This document shows, piece after piece, positions 35,173 through 44,367 of a DNA stretch of 64,000 bases (positions are counted from its first letter, which is position 1; the number at the start of each line of letters is the position of its first letter). The DNA comes from an uncultured Oscillibacter sp. GTDB lineage: Bacteria; Bacillota; Clostridia; Oscillospirales; Oscillospiraceae. Under the pieces are notes generated by a model. The model saw only the letters and a program-made list of their open reading frames with translations. It was not told the DNA's origin and made no database searches. The stretch is from positions 23,385 through 87,384 of the forward strand of contig CATLJA010000002.1 in NCBI GenBank assembly GCA_949959305.1, read 5' to 3'. A program made the translations under genes and the position numbers.

Positions 35173-35251
35173 CCTGCCGCGCGTGAGCACGATTAACCGG
35201 ATTCCGGACGGAAACGGCCTGATGCCCGGCACTGCTGTTTTCCCTGCCGCG

Positions 35252-35280
35252 TTGACACCTGGGTCCAAATCGGTTAAAAT
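35252..35280 (+). promoter_or_regulatory. Promoter of the HutD-like gene
   Basis: TTGACA (35252-35257), 17-bp spacer, TAAAAT (35275-35280), 34 bp before the start codon. Confidence 0.75.
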
Positions 35281-35314
35281 GAATGGAATCAAAACATAAG
35301 GACCGTGATAAACC

Positions 35315-35902
35315 ATGCTTTACCTGACGCAGCCCGATTATACTGTCAGCCGCTGGACCGGCGGAACCACCACACAGCTTGCCATCTTCCCTCCGGATGC
35401 CTCCTACGGAGCGCGGGACTTTCTCTGGCGGGTCAGCTCAGCGGCGGTGGAGGACGAGCGGAGCACCTTTACACCGCTGCCGGACTATGACCGCCGCCTG
35501 ATGCTGCTGGACGGCTCCCTGCTTCTCCGCCACGATGATGGAGAGCCCCTCCGGCTGGACGCCTTCCAGGTTCACGCCTTTGACGGCGGCGCGGCCACAG
35601 AGAGCCAGGGCCGCTGCCGGGACTTCAACCTCATGCTCCGAAAAGGCCGCTGCCGCGGCGAGCTGCGTCCTGTGCGCTTTGCCGGCGCAGGGGAGGCGCA
35701 GCTCCCACCCCTTGACGGCGGTTTTTCTCACCATGTTCTCCTCCTCTACTGCGCCGCCGGGCGCGGTCAGGCGTCTCTGGCGGGGGAGCTGTGCACTCTG
35801 GCGGAGGGCGAGAGCCTTTTGGCAGAGGATATCGGGAATGCCGCGCTGCGCCTGACGGTCCCCGGACCGGCAGATTTTGTGGCGGCGGAGATATGGTACT
35901 GA
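35315..35902 (+). CDS. HutD/Ves-family protein
   Basis: 195 residues with a cupin-like layout: YTVSRWTGGTTTQLAIFPP at the N-terminus, FLWRVSSAAVEDERSTFTPL, and YDRRLMLLDGSLLLRHDDGE match the HutD (PF05962) pattern. HutD proteins accompany histidine utilisation in some bacteria, but no hut genes are near, so a broader cold-shock or metabolite-binding role is possible. It ends 12 bp before the helicase gene, likely co-transcribed. Confidence 0.75.
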   Translation: MLYLTQPDYTVSRWTGGTTTQLAIFPPDASYGARDFLWRVSSAAVEDERSTFTPLPDYDRRLMLLDGSLLLRHDDGEPLRLDAFQVHAFDGGAATESQGRCRDFNLMLRKGRCRGELRPVRFAGAGEAQLPPLDGGFSHHVLLLYCAAGRGQASLAGELCTLAEGESLLAEDIGNAALRLTVPGPADFVAAEIWY

Positions 35903-35914
35903 GCGGAGCCGCCC

Positions 35915-37993
35915 ATGACTTACGAGGAATTTAAGCGCCAATATCCCATCCCCCTGAACCCGCAGCAGGAGGAGGCTGTGCGCCTGACGGAAGGCCCGGT
36001 TCTGCTGCTGGCTGTGCCGGGGAGCGGCAAGACCACCGTGCTGGTCACCCGTCTGGGATACATGCTCTGCTGCAAGGGCGTCCGTCCGGAGCAGGTTCTC
36101 ACCGTGACCTATACCGTGGCGGCGACAAAAGACATGAAGGCCCGGTTTGTCAGCTTCTTCGGGGAAGAGCGCGGGGACAAGCTGACCTTCCGGACCATCA
36201 ACGGCCTGTGCGCGGTGGTGATCGGGTACTACGCCCGGCAGAAGGGCACGGAGCCATTCGCGCTGCTGGATGATGAGCGGCAGCTCAACAGCGTCATACG
36301 GGACCTGCTCGCCCGCACCGGCACGGCCTTTCCCAGCGATCTCCAGGTGAAGGCCGCCCGCACCAATATCACATACTGCAAGAACATGATGCTCACCGAA
36401 GCGGAGATCCACGCCCACAAGGTGGATGGGATGGATTTTCCTCGGATCTATTTCGAATATCAGGATTATCTCCTCCGCAGCAGGCGCATGGACTACGACG
36501 ATCAGATGGTCTTCACCTACCGCATCTTCCGGAGATATCCGGATATTCTGTCCCACTTCCAGCGCCGGTGGCCCTACATCTGCGTGGACGAGGCCCAGGA
36601 CACCTCGAAGATCCAGCACGCCATCCTCCGCCTGCTGGCCTCCGGCAGCATCTTTATGGTGGGTGACGAGGACCAGAGCATCTACGGCTTCCGGGCGGCC
36701 TGGCCCCAGGCGCTGCTGGCGTTTGAGCAGTTCTTTCCCGGCGCAAAGGTGTTGAAGCTGGAAACCAACTATCGCTCCAGCCGCGCCATCGTGGAGAAGG
36801 CGGACGCGTTCATTCGCCGCAACCAGAGCCGCCGTCCCAAGCAGATGCGCACCGATAACCGGCAGGGCAGCCCCATCCGCAGGATCCTGCTGGCGGATTA
36901 CAGCCGCCAGTACAGCTACCTGCTGAAAATTGCGGAGAGCTGCGAGGAGTCCACGGCCGTTCTCTACCGCAACAACGACAGCGCCCTGCCGCTGATTGAC
37001 CTGCTGGAGCAGAGGGGCGTCCCCTACGCATGCCGCCAGCGGGAGGGCTTTTTCTTCACCAGCCCGCTGGTGCGGGATATCACCGATATGCTGGAGTTTG
37101 CTTTTGACGACGGCAACAGAGATTTGTTTCTCCGCTTCTACTACAAGCTGGACCTGAAGCTGAAAAAGGCAGTGGTCACAAAGCTGCTCTACGGAATGCC
37201 GCAGGATAAGAGCGTTTTTGAGACGCTGCTGGAGAGCGGCAGGCTGGAGCCCTGGCAGATCGGGAAAGTGAAGTCTATGCAGACCCACTACTCCAAGCTG
37301 CCCTATCTGACCAGCTTTGCCGCCATAACGCGGCTGGTGCGGTACATGGGCTACGGAGACTATCTCCAGGATCAGCGCAGCGACACAGCCAGGCTGGACA
37401 TTTTGCTCTCTCTGGCGAATCAGACGCCTAAGGTGGGGCAGCTTCTTCTGCGCCTGCGGGAGCTGCGGGAGCGTATCGAGCGCCTGGAGCCCCGCCCGGA
37501 CTGCCCCTTCGTGCTCTCCACCATCCATGCCAGCAAGGGCTTGGAGTATGACCATGTCATCCTGATCGACGCGGCGGAGGGCCTGCTCCCCTCAGCGGAT
37601 GAGGGCGAGGAGCTGGAGGAGGAGCGGCGGCTTTTCTACGTGGGAGCCACCAGAGCGAAAAAGCAGCTGGAGTTTCTCTGCTACGAGAAGAGGTTCGGAG
37701 AGGCCTCCGACACCTCGTTCCCCTTTGTCTCCCAGTTTCTGGGCGAGGAGCCCAAAAAGCCCCAGGAACCGGAGAGCAGGTCCGCCAAGGCGGCCGGCCC
37801 CTCGGCAGAACAGCTCGCCGTCTGGATGAAGGACTACATTCCCGGCACGGAGGTTACCCATAAGATATTTGGACGGGGACTGCTGACCAGACGGGAGGGG
37901 ACCTTTGCCGTGATTTCCTTCATGGAAACCGGAACCAAAAAGGTAGACCTATCCACTTGTCTGCGGCAAAAAAAGATTAGGCTGAGGCATTAG
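35915..37993 (+). CDS. UvrD/PcrA-like superfamily 1 helicase
   Basis: 692 residues, about 50 shorter than PcrA. Motif I AVPGSGKTTVL, motif II CVDEAQDTSKIQ, motif III GDEDQSIYGFRAA, motif V STIHASKGLEYDHVILIDAA, motif VI LFYVGATRAKKQLEF. The C-terminus (TEVTHKIFGRGLLTRREGTF) is a Tudor-like PcrA tail. ATP-driven 3'-5' DNA unwinding in repair. The genome may also have a full-length PcrA, so this could be a second copy. Confidence 0.9.
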   Translation: MTYEEFKRQYPIPLNPQQEEAVRLTEGPVLLLAVPGSGKTTVLVTRLGYMLCCKGVRPEQVLTVTYTVAATKDMKARFVSFFGEERGDKLTFRTINGLCAVVIGYYARQKGTEPFALLDDERQLNSVIRDLLARTGTAFPSDLQVKAARTNITYCKNMMLTEAEIHAHKVDGMDFPRIYFEYQDYLLRSRRMDYDDQMVFTYRIFRRYPDILSHFQRRWPYICVDEAQDTSKIQHAILRLLASGSIFMVGDEDQSIYGFRAAWPQALLAFEQFFPGAKVLKLETNYRSSRAIVEKADAFIRRNQSRRPKQMRTDNRQGSPIRRILLADYSRQYSYLLKIAESCEESTAVLYRNNDSALPLIDLLEQRGVPYACRQREGFFFTSPLVRDITDMLEFAFDDGNRDLFLRFYYKLDLKLKKAVVTKLLYGMPQDKSVFETLLESGRLEPWQIGKVKSMQTHYSKLPYLTSFAAITRLVRYMGYGDYLQDQRSDTARLDILLSLANQTPKVGQLLLRLRELRERIERLEPRPDCPFVLSTIHASKGLEYDHVILIDAAEGLLPSADEGEELEEERRLFYVGATRAKKQLEFLCYEKRFGEASDTSFPFVSQFLGEEPKKPQEPESRSAKAAGPSAEQLAVWMKDYIPGTEVTHKIFGRGLLTRREGTFAVISFMETGTKKVDLSTCLRQKKIRLRH

Positions 37994-38097
37994 GGCCTGT
38001 TTGAAAAGTGTCGAACCGCCCGGACGCCGGATCCGCAGAAACAGCCCGACGCCAGGACAGGCCGCATACAGATGACGGCCAGAAAGGGGATGACAAC

Positions 38098-38943
38098 ATG
38101 ACGCTGCAAAATCTCCATACCCACACGGTCTTCAGCGACGGCAAAAACACGCCGGAGGAGATGGTCCTGGGGGCTGTTCGGGCCGGCTGCACCTCCCTGG
38201 GGTTCTCTGAGCACAGCCCCCTCGCCCCCTTCTACGATCCGGACCGCTACGCCATGGAGGCGGCAGACCTGCCCGCCTATCGCAGCGAAATTCTCCGTCT
38301 GCGGGAGAAGTACGCCGGGCAGCTGGAGGTCTATCTGGGACTGGAGCAGGACTACGACTCCCCGGCCCCGGGCCCGGACTTTGACTACCTCATCGGCTCG
38401 GTTCACAGCGTGGTGGCGGACGGGGTGTGCCTGAGTGTGGACAACACCCGGGAGGCCCTTGTCTCCGCGGTCCGGGAGCACTTCGGCGGGGACTATCTGG
38501 CCCTGGCGGAGGCCTATTTCCAGCGGGTTGGGGACGTGGCCGCCAGAACCGGATGCCAGATCGCGGGCCACTTTGACCTGCTCACCAAGTTCAACGAGGG
38601 AGACTGTCTTTTCGACGCCGGCGCACCCCGATATCTGGACGCGGCCATGGGGGCCATGGAGGCCCTTCTGCGGCGGGATGTGCTCTTTGAGATCAACACC
38701 GGGGCCATGTCCCGGGGCTGCCGCACCGCCCCCTACCCCGCCCCATCTCTGCTGCGGGCTCTTCGGGAGAGGGGAGGGCGGATATGTATCACCAGCGACA
38801 GCCACAGCGAGGGCACCGTTGCCTTCGCCTTCCGTCAGGCCGGGGAGCTGGCCCTGGCCTGCGGCTTCCGGGAGACCTGGGCGCTGACAGAGACAGGTTT
38901 TCAGGCAATCGGACTGGAGAAGTTTTTAGAGCACGTAAGCTGA
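38098..38943 (+). CDS. PHP-domain histidinol-phosphatase (HisJ-like)
   Basis: 281 residues. Metal ligands are visible in LHTHTVFSDGKN, GFSEHSPLAPF, DYLIGSVHSVV, GHFDLLTKFN and SDSHSEG, the PHP pattern. HisJ-type enzymes remove phosphate from histidinol phosphate, but no his genes are near, so the substrate is not certain. Start 38098 follows AAAGGGGA. Confidence 0.85.
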   Translation: MTLQNLHTHTVFSDGKNTPEEMVLGAVRAGCTSLGFSEHSPLAPFYDPDRYAMEAADLPAYRSEILRLREKYAGQLEVYLGLEQDYDSPAPGPDFDYLIGSVHSVVADGVCLSVDNTREALVSAVREHFGGDYLALAEAYFQRVGDVAARTGCQIAGHFDLLTKFNEGDCLFDAGAPRYLDAAMGAMEALLRRDVLFEINTGAMSRGCRTAPYPAPSLLRALRERGGRICITSDSHSEGTVAFAFRQAGELALACGFRETWALTETGFQAIGLEKFLEHVS

Positions 38944-38958
38944 GGAGGCAAAGACGCG

Positions 38959-40092
38959 ATGAAAAAGGTCCTGTTCGTCCCTGATTCCTTCAAGGGCACC
39001 ATGTCCTCCCAGGAGATCTGTGAAATACTCTCCCAGGAGCTCCACAAGGTATGGCCCCAGGCCGAGGCGGCAGCCATTCCGGTGGCGGACGGCGGCGAGG
39101 GCAGCGTGGACGCCTTCCTGGCCGCCGTGGGCGGGGAGAAGATCGCCGTCCCCTGCAAGGGCCCCTACATGGAGGACGTTCAGGGGTTCTACGGCCGTCT
39201 GCCCGGCGGCGCGGCGGTGGTGGAGATGGCGGCTGCGGCGGGCCTCCCCCTGGCTGGGGACCGGCTCCATGCGGAGCAGACCACCACCTGCGGCGTGGGA
39301 CAGCTGATTCTGGCGGCCTTGGAGGGCGGTGCGAAAAAGCTGATTGTCGGTCTGGGCGGCAGCGCCACCAACGATGGCGGGGCCGGTATGCTGGCCGCCC
39401 TTGGCGTGCGGTTTCTGCGCCGGGACGGCACGCCGTATCTTCCGGTGGGCGGCACGCTGGACCAGCTTGACCGGGTGGACCTGAGCGGGCTGGAGCCGAG
39501 GCTGTCCCGGGTGGAGATCATCGCCATGTGCGATATTGACAACCCTCTGTGCGGGCCGGCCGGGGCCAGCGCGGTGTTTGGACCCCAGAAGGGCGCGGAC
39601 GAGGCCATGACGGCGGTGCTGGATCGGAATCTGTCCCACTTTGCAGACGTGGCGGCGGAGAGCCTGGGCCGTGATCTGCGGGATGCGCCCGGTACAGGGG
39701 CCGCCGGAGGCTTGGGGTTCGCCATGGCCGCCTTTTTGGGCAGCCGGATGCAGATGGGGATCGAGACGGTGCTGGACACGGCCGGCTTTGACCGCCTGCT
39801 GGAGGGTGCGGATCTGGTGATTACCGGCGAGGGCCGCATCGACAGTCAGAGCATGCGGGGCAAGGTTGTCACCGGTGTGGCCCGGCGTGCCAGGGCCGCC
39901 GGCGTGCCGGTGGCTGCCGTGGTGGGGGACATTGGAGACGGCGCGGAGGCCGCCTTCGATTTGGGTGTATCCGGGATTTTCAGCATCAACCGGGTGGCCG
40001 TCCCCTTCTCCCAGGCAAAGCTGCGGTCCAAGGACGACATGCGGGCCACGGCGGCCAACCTCTTTCGCTTTATGGAGCGGCTGGGCCTTTGA
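38959..40092 (+). CDS. Glycerate 2-kinase
   Basis: 377 residues of the GlxK/GarK family: VLFVPDSFKGTMSSQEICEI at the N-terminus, PVADGGEGSVDAFLAAVGGE, KLIVGLGGSATNDGGAGMLA and ITGEGRIDSQSMRGKVVTGV. It phosphorylates D-glycerate to 2-phosphoglycerate. It follows the PHP gene by 15 bp. It is the last complete chromosomal gene before the mobile region. Confidence 0.92.
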   Translation: MKKVLFVPDSFKGTMSSQEICEILSQELHKVWPQAEAAAIPVADGGEGSVDAFLAAVGGEKIAVPCKGPYMEDVQGFYGRLPGGAAVVEMAAAAGLPLAGDRLHAEQTTTCGVGQLILAALEGGAKKLIVGLGGSATNDGGAGMLAALGVRFLRRDGTPYLPVGGTLDQLDRVDLSGLEPRLSRVEIIAMCDIDNPLCGPAGASAVFGPQKGADEAMTAVLDRNLSHFADVAAESLGRDLRDAPGTGAAGGLGFAMAAFLGSRMQMGIETVLDTAGFDRLLEGADLVITGEGRIDSQSMRGKVVTGVARRARAAGVPVAAVVGDIGDGAEAAFDLGVSGIFSINRVAVPFSQAKLRSKDDMRATAANLFRFMERLGL

Positions 40093-40107
40093 GGTCCGGC
40101 CGCTCCG

Positions 40108-40176
40108 TCACATTTCCTGCCCCAGCGCCTCCTCCAGCTTGCCCAGCGCCCGTTTTTCAATGCGGGATACATAGCG
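40108..40176 (-). pseudogene. sigK: 3' end of a sporulation sigma factor gene (sigK-like), split by an insertion
   Basis: The minus strand reads RYVSRIEKRALGKLEEALGQ then EM and stop. SYVSRIEKRAL(K)KL is the recognition helix of region 4.2 in SigK; SigE reads SYISRLEKR and SigF/G read VSRLEKK. Upstream of the Arg-Tyr the frame continues as PHRLQYPG, unlike any sigma factor, so homology ends at about 40176. A large serine recombinase gene ends 45 bp further on. This is the layout of a skin element: the 5' part of sigK should lie beyond the right end of the window. It may be rejoined by excision, so 'pseudogene' may be only formal. Confidence 0.8.
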
Positions 40177-40220
40177 CCCCGGGTATTGTAAGCGATGCGG
40201 TTCGTGATTTTGTGTCGGTT

Positions 40221-41795
40221 TTATGCGGTTTCCAGCTGGTTGAAGCGAAATTTGATGATGATTTGTTTATCTGCTGTCAGCTCGATTCGTTCGATGAGGC
40301 TGACAAGCAGCTCCCGATTGGTGGATGCGGTATCCAAGAACCGCTCCACCAGTTTTTTTGCCAAGTCGGCCTGTTCCGCCGGGGAGAAGTCCGGGCGGTC
40401 CAGCTGGCTGAGGCGCTGCTCCAGGGCAGCGCGGTCGGTCTTGACCTTGGTGTAGATGCGCTGAAAGTCGCCTTCGTCCAGAACGCCGCCCAGCTTATCC
40501 ATGTAGACCTTGTCCAGATGGGCGGTCAGGCTGTCGATCTTAGCCTTGAGAGAGCTGATCTCCTTCTCGTTGTCCGCCTCCGCGACAGCCTTGGCCACTG
40601 CCCTCTGTGCCTGTGGCAGGAGTCGGTCCGCTTGGAGATAGGCCCCGCAGACCTCCCGTACCTTTTCCACCACCGCCCGGGTGACCGTCTCCTCCTTGAT
40701 GGTGTGACTGGTGCAGACCCCCGCTTTGGTGAACCGCTGGTAGGTCCGGCAGACAAAATACAGTCGGTCCTCTCCCGCCGCATTCTTCCGGTTGAGCACC
40801 GCCAGCGGGTAGCCGCACTCGTGGCAGAAGATTAGCCCCTTGAGGAGAAAATCATAAGTCCGGCTGCGGGTATGCCTGCGGCTGTTGACCAGGGCCCGTA
40901 CCTTGTCGAATGTCTCCCGGTCGATGATCGGCTCATGTGTACCCACTACCACCACCCAGTCCCGGCGATCCTGCTTGATGCACTTCTTGGACTTGTAGTT
41001 AATCTTCCGGGTGCGGCCCTGAACCATGCTGCCGATATAAGTCTCATTTTGCAGCATATCGGAAATGCGCTCACTGCTCCATAAGCCGGTATAGGGACCG
41101 GGGTTTGGAACCGGCAGCCCGGCGTAGGTGGCCGGGGTGGGCACGCCCTCGGCGTTGAGTTGTGCCGCAATTTGGCGGCAACTCACGCCCTCCAGCGCCA
41201 TGCCGAAGATACGGCGCACTATGGGGGCTGCGTCCTCGTCGATGACGATTTTGTTCTTCTCCGTGGGGTGCATCTTGTAGCCATAGACTGGCTTGCCGCC
41301 GATGAACAGGCCCTTGCGCTGCTTGTCATGCTTGACGCTGGAAATCTTCTTGGAGATGTCCTTGGCGTACATATCGTTCATGATGGCGCGGAAAGGGGTG
41401 ATGTCGTTGGCTGTAGAGTCCACCCCGGTGTCGATGCCGTCCAGCAGGGAGATATAGCGGACACGATGCTCCGGGAAGTATCGCTCCATGTAGTGGCCGG
41501 TCAGGATGTAGTCGCGGCCCAGGCGGGACAGATCCTTGGTGATGACCATGTTTACCTTTTTGGCCTCGATATCGGCAATCATACGCTGGAAATTCGGACG
41601 GTCGAAGTTTGTTCCGCTCCAGCCGTCGTCGATGTAGGTGTCGAAAACGGTCAAACGGTGCTGCTGGACAAATTCATTGAGCAGAGATTGCTGGTTGTTG
41701 ACACTCTCGGACGGACCCTCGCTCTCATCCTCCTTTGATAATCTGATGTATAATGCCGCATGGTAATCCATGGGATTGCTTATCTCTAAGTACAT
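40221..41795 (-). CDS. Large serine recombinase (candidate excisionase of the sigK element)
   Basis: 524 residues; start 41795 chosen for an AGGAGG box. Resolvase domain with catalytic Ser in ALYIRLSKEDE and VITKDLSRLGRDYI; recombinase domain (about 170-280); zinc ribbon (LIFCHECGYPLAV with a later Cys); C-terminal coiled coil (NEKEISSLKAKIDSLTAHLD). Such enzymes integrate or excise elements between attP and attB. Its end lies directly against the sigK fragment, the same relation as the skin recombinase in other spore formers. Confidence 0.92.
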   Translation of the reverse strand: MYLEISNPMDYHAALYIRLSKEDESEGPSESVNNQQSLLNEFVQQHRLTVFDTYIDDGWSGTNFDRPNFQRMIADIEAKKVNMVITKDLSRLGRDYILTGHYMERYFPEHRVRYISLLDGIDTGVDSTANDITPFRAIMNDMYAKDISKKISSVKHDKQRKGLFIGGKPVYGYKMHPTEKNKIVIDEDAAPIVRRIFGMALEGVSCRQIAAQLNAEGVPTPATYAGLPVPNPGPYTGLWSSERISDMLQNETYIGSMVQGRTRKINYKSKKCIKQDRRDWVVVVGTHEPIIDRETFDKVRALVNSRRHTRSRTYDFLLKGLIFCHECGYPLAVLNRKNAAGEDRLYFVCRTYQRFTKAGVCTSHTIKEETVTRAVVEKVREVCGAYLQADRLLPQAQRAVAKAVAEADNEKEISSLKAKIDSLTAHLDKVYMDKLGGVLDEGDFQRIYTKVKTDRAALEQRLSQLDRPDFSPAEQADLAKKLVERFLDTASTNRELLVSLIERIELTADKQIIIKFRFNQLETA

Positions 41796-41834
41796 GTCAT
41801 ACCTCCTGAGATAAGCGGTCATTCATCGTATGTA

Positions 41835-41975
41835 TTATACCGTAAAACAGGGCAGATTTGCAACATTTTGAAGTTCCTTTTTCAGAAAAATGTCGAACGA
41901 GGTCCGGATAATCTGTGTAATATTGATTTTTTCTTCGGCATAGCAGCATATCAACATAATTTCCCGTGTACTCAA
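41835..41975 (-). CDS. Small conserved-looking protein with TTG start
   Basis: 46 residues starting at TTG 41975, with AGGAGG 7 nt before it: STREIMLICCYAEEKINITQ, then IIRTSFDIFLKKELQNVANL. Two adjacent Cys and an amphipathic helix. It lies between two recombinase genes and may be a recombinase accessory (directionality) factor or small regulator; no family recognised. Confidence 0.5.
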   Translation of the reverse strand: MSTREIMLICCYAEEKINITQIIRTSFDIFLKKELQNVANLPCFTV

Positions 41976-42075
41976 TGAAACACCTCCTGATTCAGATTGG
42001 TAAACTATATGCGGACGGCGGTCTTCGTTTGCGCAAAACAAAAGCGATGAACATACAGTCCATCGCTTTTGCTAA

Positions 42076-43659
42076 TCACTCCAGCATCTGCCGGATATAT
42101 TCAAATTCGTGGTCATGGACAAAATGGATTTCTATGCGCTTGTCCTTATGCAGAAAAATCGACTCCACCAGCATGACCACGTCTTTTCGTGAAAATTCTG
42201 TCTGGCTCGTATAGGGGATAAACTGCTTCGCCCATTCACAGTCAAGAATCGTTCTGTCCTCGACCCTTTGGATTTCCTCCTGGATTTTCTGCTTCCGCCG
42301 GCTCAATGTATTCAGTTCGTTCTGAAAGCTGCGGCGCAGTTCATCCGCTTCTTCCAATGTAATAATCCCGTCCGCCATGCTGGGTTCCAAGCTTTCAATC
42401 AATCGTCGCTTTTTTGACGCAAGCTGTTCCACCTTACTGATCTGGCTTTGCAGTCGTTGAATTTGACAGAGCAGCTTGTCCTCCAGGTCTTCCGTGGCAA
42501 TCGTGCTGCATAACAATACGACTTGGTTTATGTGTTCCCGGATATTCTGCTGAACAGATGATTCCAGAGCATCGGTCGAGATGCGGCAGCCGCTGCAGCT
42601 CTCTTTGTGCTCCCGCTTCAGAGAACAGACGTAGTAAATATACTTCCCTACCGTCTGCCTGGTCAACGTACTGCTGCAAGCCGCACACCGGACGAGGCCG
42701 GAGAGCAGGCTGACCGTATCTTCACCCGGCGCAGACCTGGCATCTGTGTTGAGCAGGTGTCCTACTGCACGAAAACATTCCTCTGATATGATCGCCTCAT
42801 GCGCCCCCTCCCGCACCGCCCACTCGTTTTCGGGAAGCTGTTTTGTCAGTTTCGGATGGAGCGGGTTCGATTTTGTCTTCCCCTGCTCCAGCGTCCCTGT
42901 GTAAATGCGGTTGCGCAGAATTCGGATCACAGGCCCGGCTGACCAGAGAGGAATATCGTTCTTCTGAAATGCGTATGTGCAATTTGAGCCGGATCTCCGC
43001 TTGTGCTCTGCCGGGCAGGGAATACCCATCTCATTCAGTTTGGCTGCGATCCGGTCGGCGCTCATGCCCTCCAGCCTCCATTGAAAAATGTCTTGGACGA
43101 CAGCCGCTGCGGGCTTGTCCATAATAAGCTGATGCTGGTGCTGAGGGTCACGCTTGTATCCGTATACCGGGTTGCTGCCGATGTACTCGCCGCGATCCCG
43201 CTTGATTTTGAGCTGGCTGGAAATTCTCTTTGACAAATCCATGCTGTACATCTGGTTCATCAACGTTCGGAACGGAATAAAAAAGTCCCGCTGTTCTTCA
43301 CGAAGATACAGCAGGTCAATATCATCCTGGACGGCGATAAATCGGATGTTTTTTGCGGCAAACTCCCGGAAAAGCATATCGCTGGCATCTAAATGATTTC
43401 GGCTGAACCGGGAGAGGTCTTTGACAATGATACAATTGATCAGACCGGCCTCCACTTCATCCATCATCTCCCGAAAAGCCGGACGGTTGAAATTCAGTCC
43501 GGTGCGTCCGTTGTCGATTTTAACACTGCAAAGTTCAATGTCCTCTTCCTTGTCGAGATAGGCCATGATAATGCCAAGTTGAACGCCGAGTGTATTGCCG
43601 AGGTCTTCTTCTGCTCCCTTTGACGTGCGGATATAAACTGCTGCGTTCCAAGGTTTCAT
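42076..43659 (-). CDS. Large serine recombinase
   Basis: 527 residues. Catalytic region [31 protein letters not shown]; recombinase domain; zinc ribbon ([14 protein letters not shown] plus [14 protein letters not shown]); coiled coil ([20 protein letters not shown]). Diverged from its neighbours ([20 protein letters not shown] instead of GVRFIAINDHYDS). It may mark the end of a second, independently acquired element stacked beside the first. Confidence 0.9.
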   Translation of the reverse strand: MKPWNAAVYIRTSKGAEEDLGNTLGVQLGIIMAYLDKEEDIELCSVKIDNGRTGLNFNRPAFREMMDEVEAGLINCIIVKDLSRFSRNHLDASDMLFREFAAKNIRFIAVQDDIDLLYLREEQRDFFIPFRTLMNQMYSMDLSKRISSQLKIKRDRGEYIGSNPVYGYKRDPQHQHQLIMDKPAAAVVQDIFQWRLEGMSADRIAAKLNEMGIPCPAEHKRRSGSNCTYAFQKNDIPLWSAGPVIRILRNRIYTGTLEQGKTKSNPLHPKLTKQLPENEWAVREGAHEAIISEECFRAVGHLLNTDARSAPGEDTVSLLSGLVRCAACSSTLTRQTVGKYIYYVCSLKREHKESCSGCRISTDALESSVQQNIREHINQVVLLCSTIATEDLEDKLLCQIQRLQSQISKVEQLASKKRRLIESLEPSMADGIITLEEADELRRSFQNELNTLSRRKQKIQEEIQRVEDRTILDCEWAKQFIPYTSQTEFSRKDVVMLVESIFLHKDKRIEIHFVHDHEFEYIRQMLE

Positions 43660-43960
43660 TGTGATGATATCCCTTTCTATTGCAATATAGTTTTGTAGAT
43701 TTGCCGGAAAACTTGGTCAGGCTTGCTCTGAAAAAAAGTGGCAAGAGGATAGAATTATCCTTCCGTATGGTAGGCATAAATAAAATATGGAAAAGCACAT
43801 CCCTTTCCAGTATATCACAAACTTTTTTGCTGGTGATACCAGTGATGCCCTCATCCGCTAATGTCAAGCAGGGTCTAAAGAAATTTTGTAAACAAATTGT
43901 GAATAACGTCGAAAAGAAGAAGCAAACTCCGAATATCGCTGGCTTTGCCCAATCAAGGGG
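43660..43960. other. AT-rich gap with no clear gene
   Basis: About 300 bp between a recombinase and a small unknown gene. I see only short frames without ribosome binding sites. A minus-strand TTGACA near 43850 and a GATATACT near 43810 could be promoter pieces for the recombinase gene at 43659, but the spacing is poor. Confidence 0.4.
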
Positions 43961-44281
43961 CTACTCGACCTCAGTATCGAAGCAATAAAGGTACTTTTCA
44001 ATCAATTCTTCCAACGCAGCGTGGCCTTTCTCACAAAGGCGATCCAGGTTCGCGTTGGTGGTGATGCTGGTATCGTGAATCAGAATCCCCAGCAGCCGGA
44101 GGGCATCCAGCACCGCCCGTCTGTAATGATACCGCATCTCGCGTTGATACACCCACCGGAGATTGCCGTTGCAGTCCCCCATGTGTTTCCGTGCGTCCGT
44201 CATCAGGCAGAGTGACGCCAATATACTGCAAACCCGATCCTGATAATCAGCCGTTATCGTATCATCAAATCTAATATCCAT
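43961..44281 (-). CDS. Unknown acidic protein in the recombinase cluster
   Basis: 106 residues, mostly helical (RAVLDALRLLGILIHDTSIT, KGHAALEELIEKYLYCFDTE), after a GGAGG box 7 nt upstream. No membrane segment. Not recognised. It follows the triple-recombinase operon in the same direction. Confidence 0.6.
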   Translation of the reverse strand: MDIRFDDTITADYQDRVCSILASLCLMTDARKHMGDCNGNLRWVYQREMRYHYRRAVLDALRLLGILIHDTSITTNANLDRLCEKGHAALEELIEKYLYCFDTEVE

Positions 44282-44318
44282 CGTATTCCTCCGATTATTT
44301 CATTTGCGTATAGATTGA

Positions 44319-44354
44319 GGGATTCTCCACCCAAGTCCCTGAGTGGAGAATCCC
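44319..44354 (-). terminator. Hairpin after the triple recombinase operon
   Basis: GGGATTCTCCAC / GTGGAGAATCCC, 12-bp perfect stem with a 12-nt loop, between the recombinase stop (44368) and the next gene. On the minus strand the tract after it is only CTCAATC; on the plus strand CCGTTTT. Partial terminator. Confidence 0.5.
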
Positions 44355-44367
44355 CCGTTTTGCGGTG

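Noticed and set aside
43535..43867. 110-codon minus-strand frame overlapping a recombinase start
   Set aside because: It runs out of frame into the recombinase gene, has no ribosome binding site and no conserved pattern.
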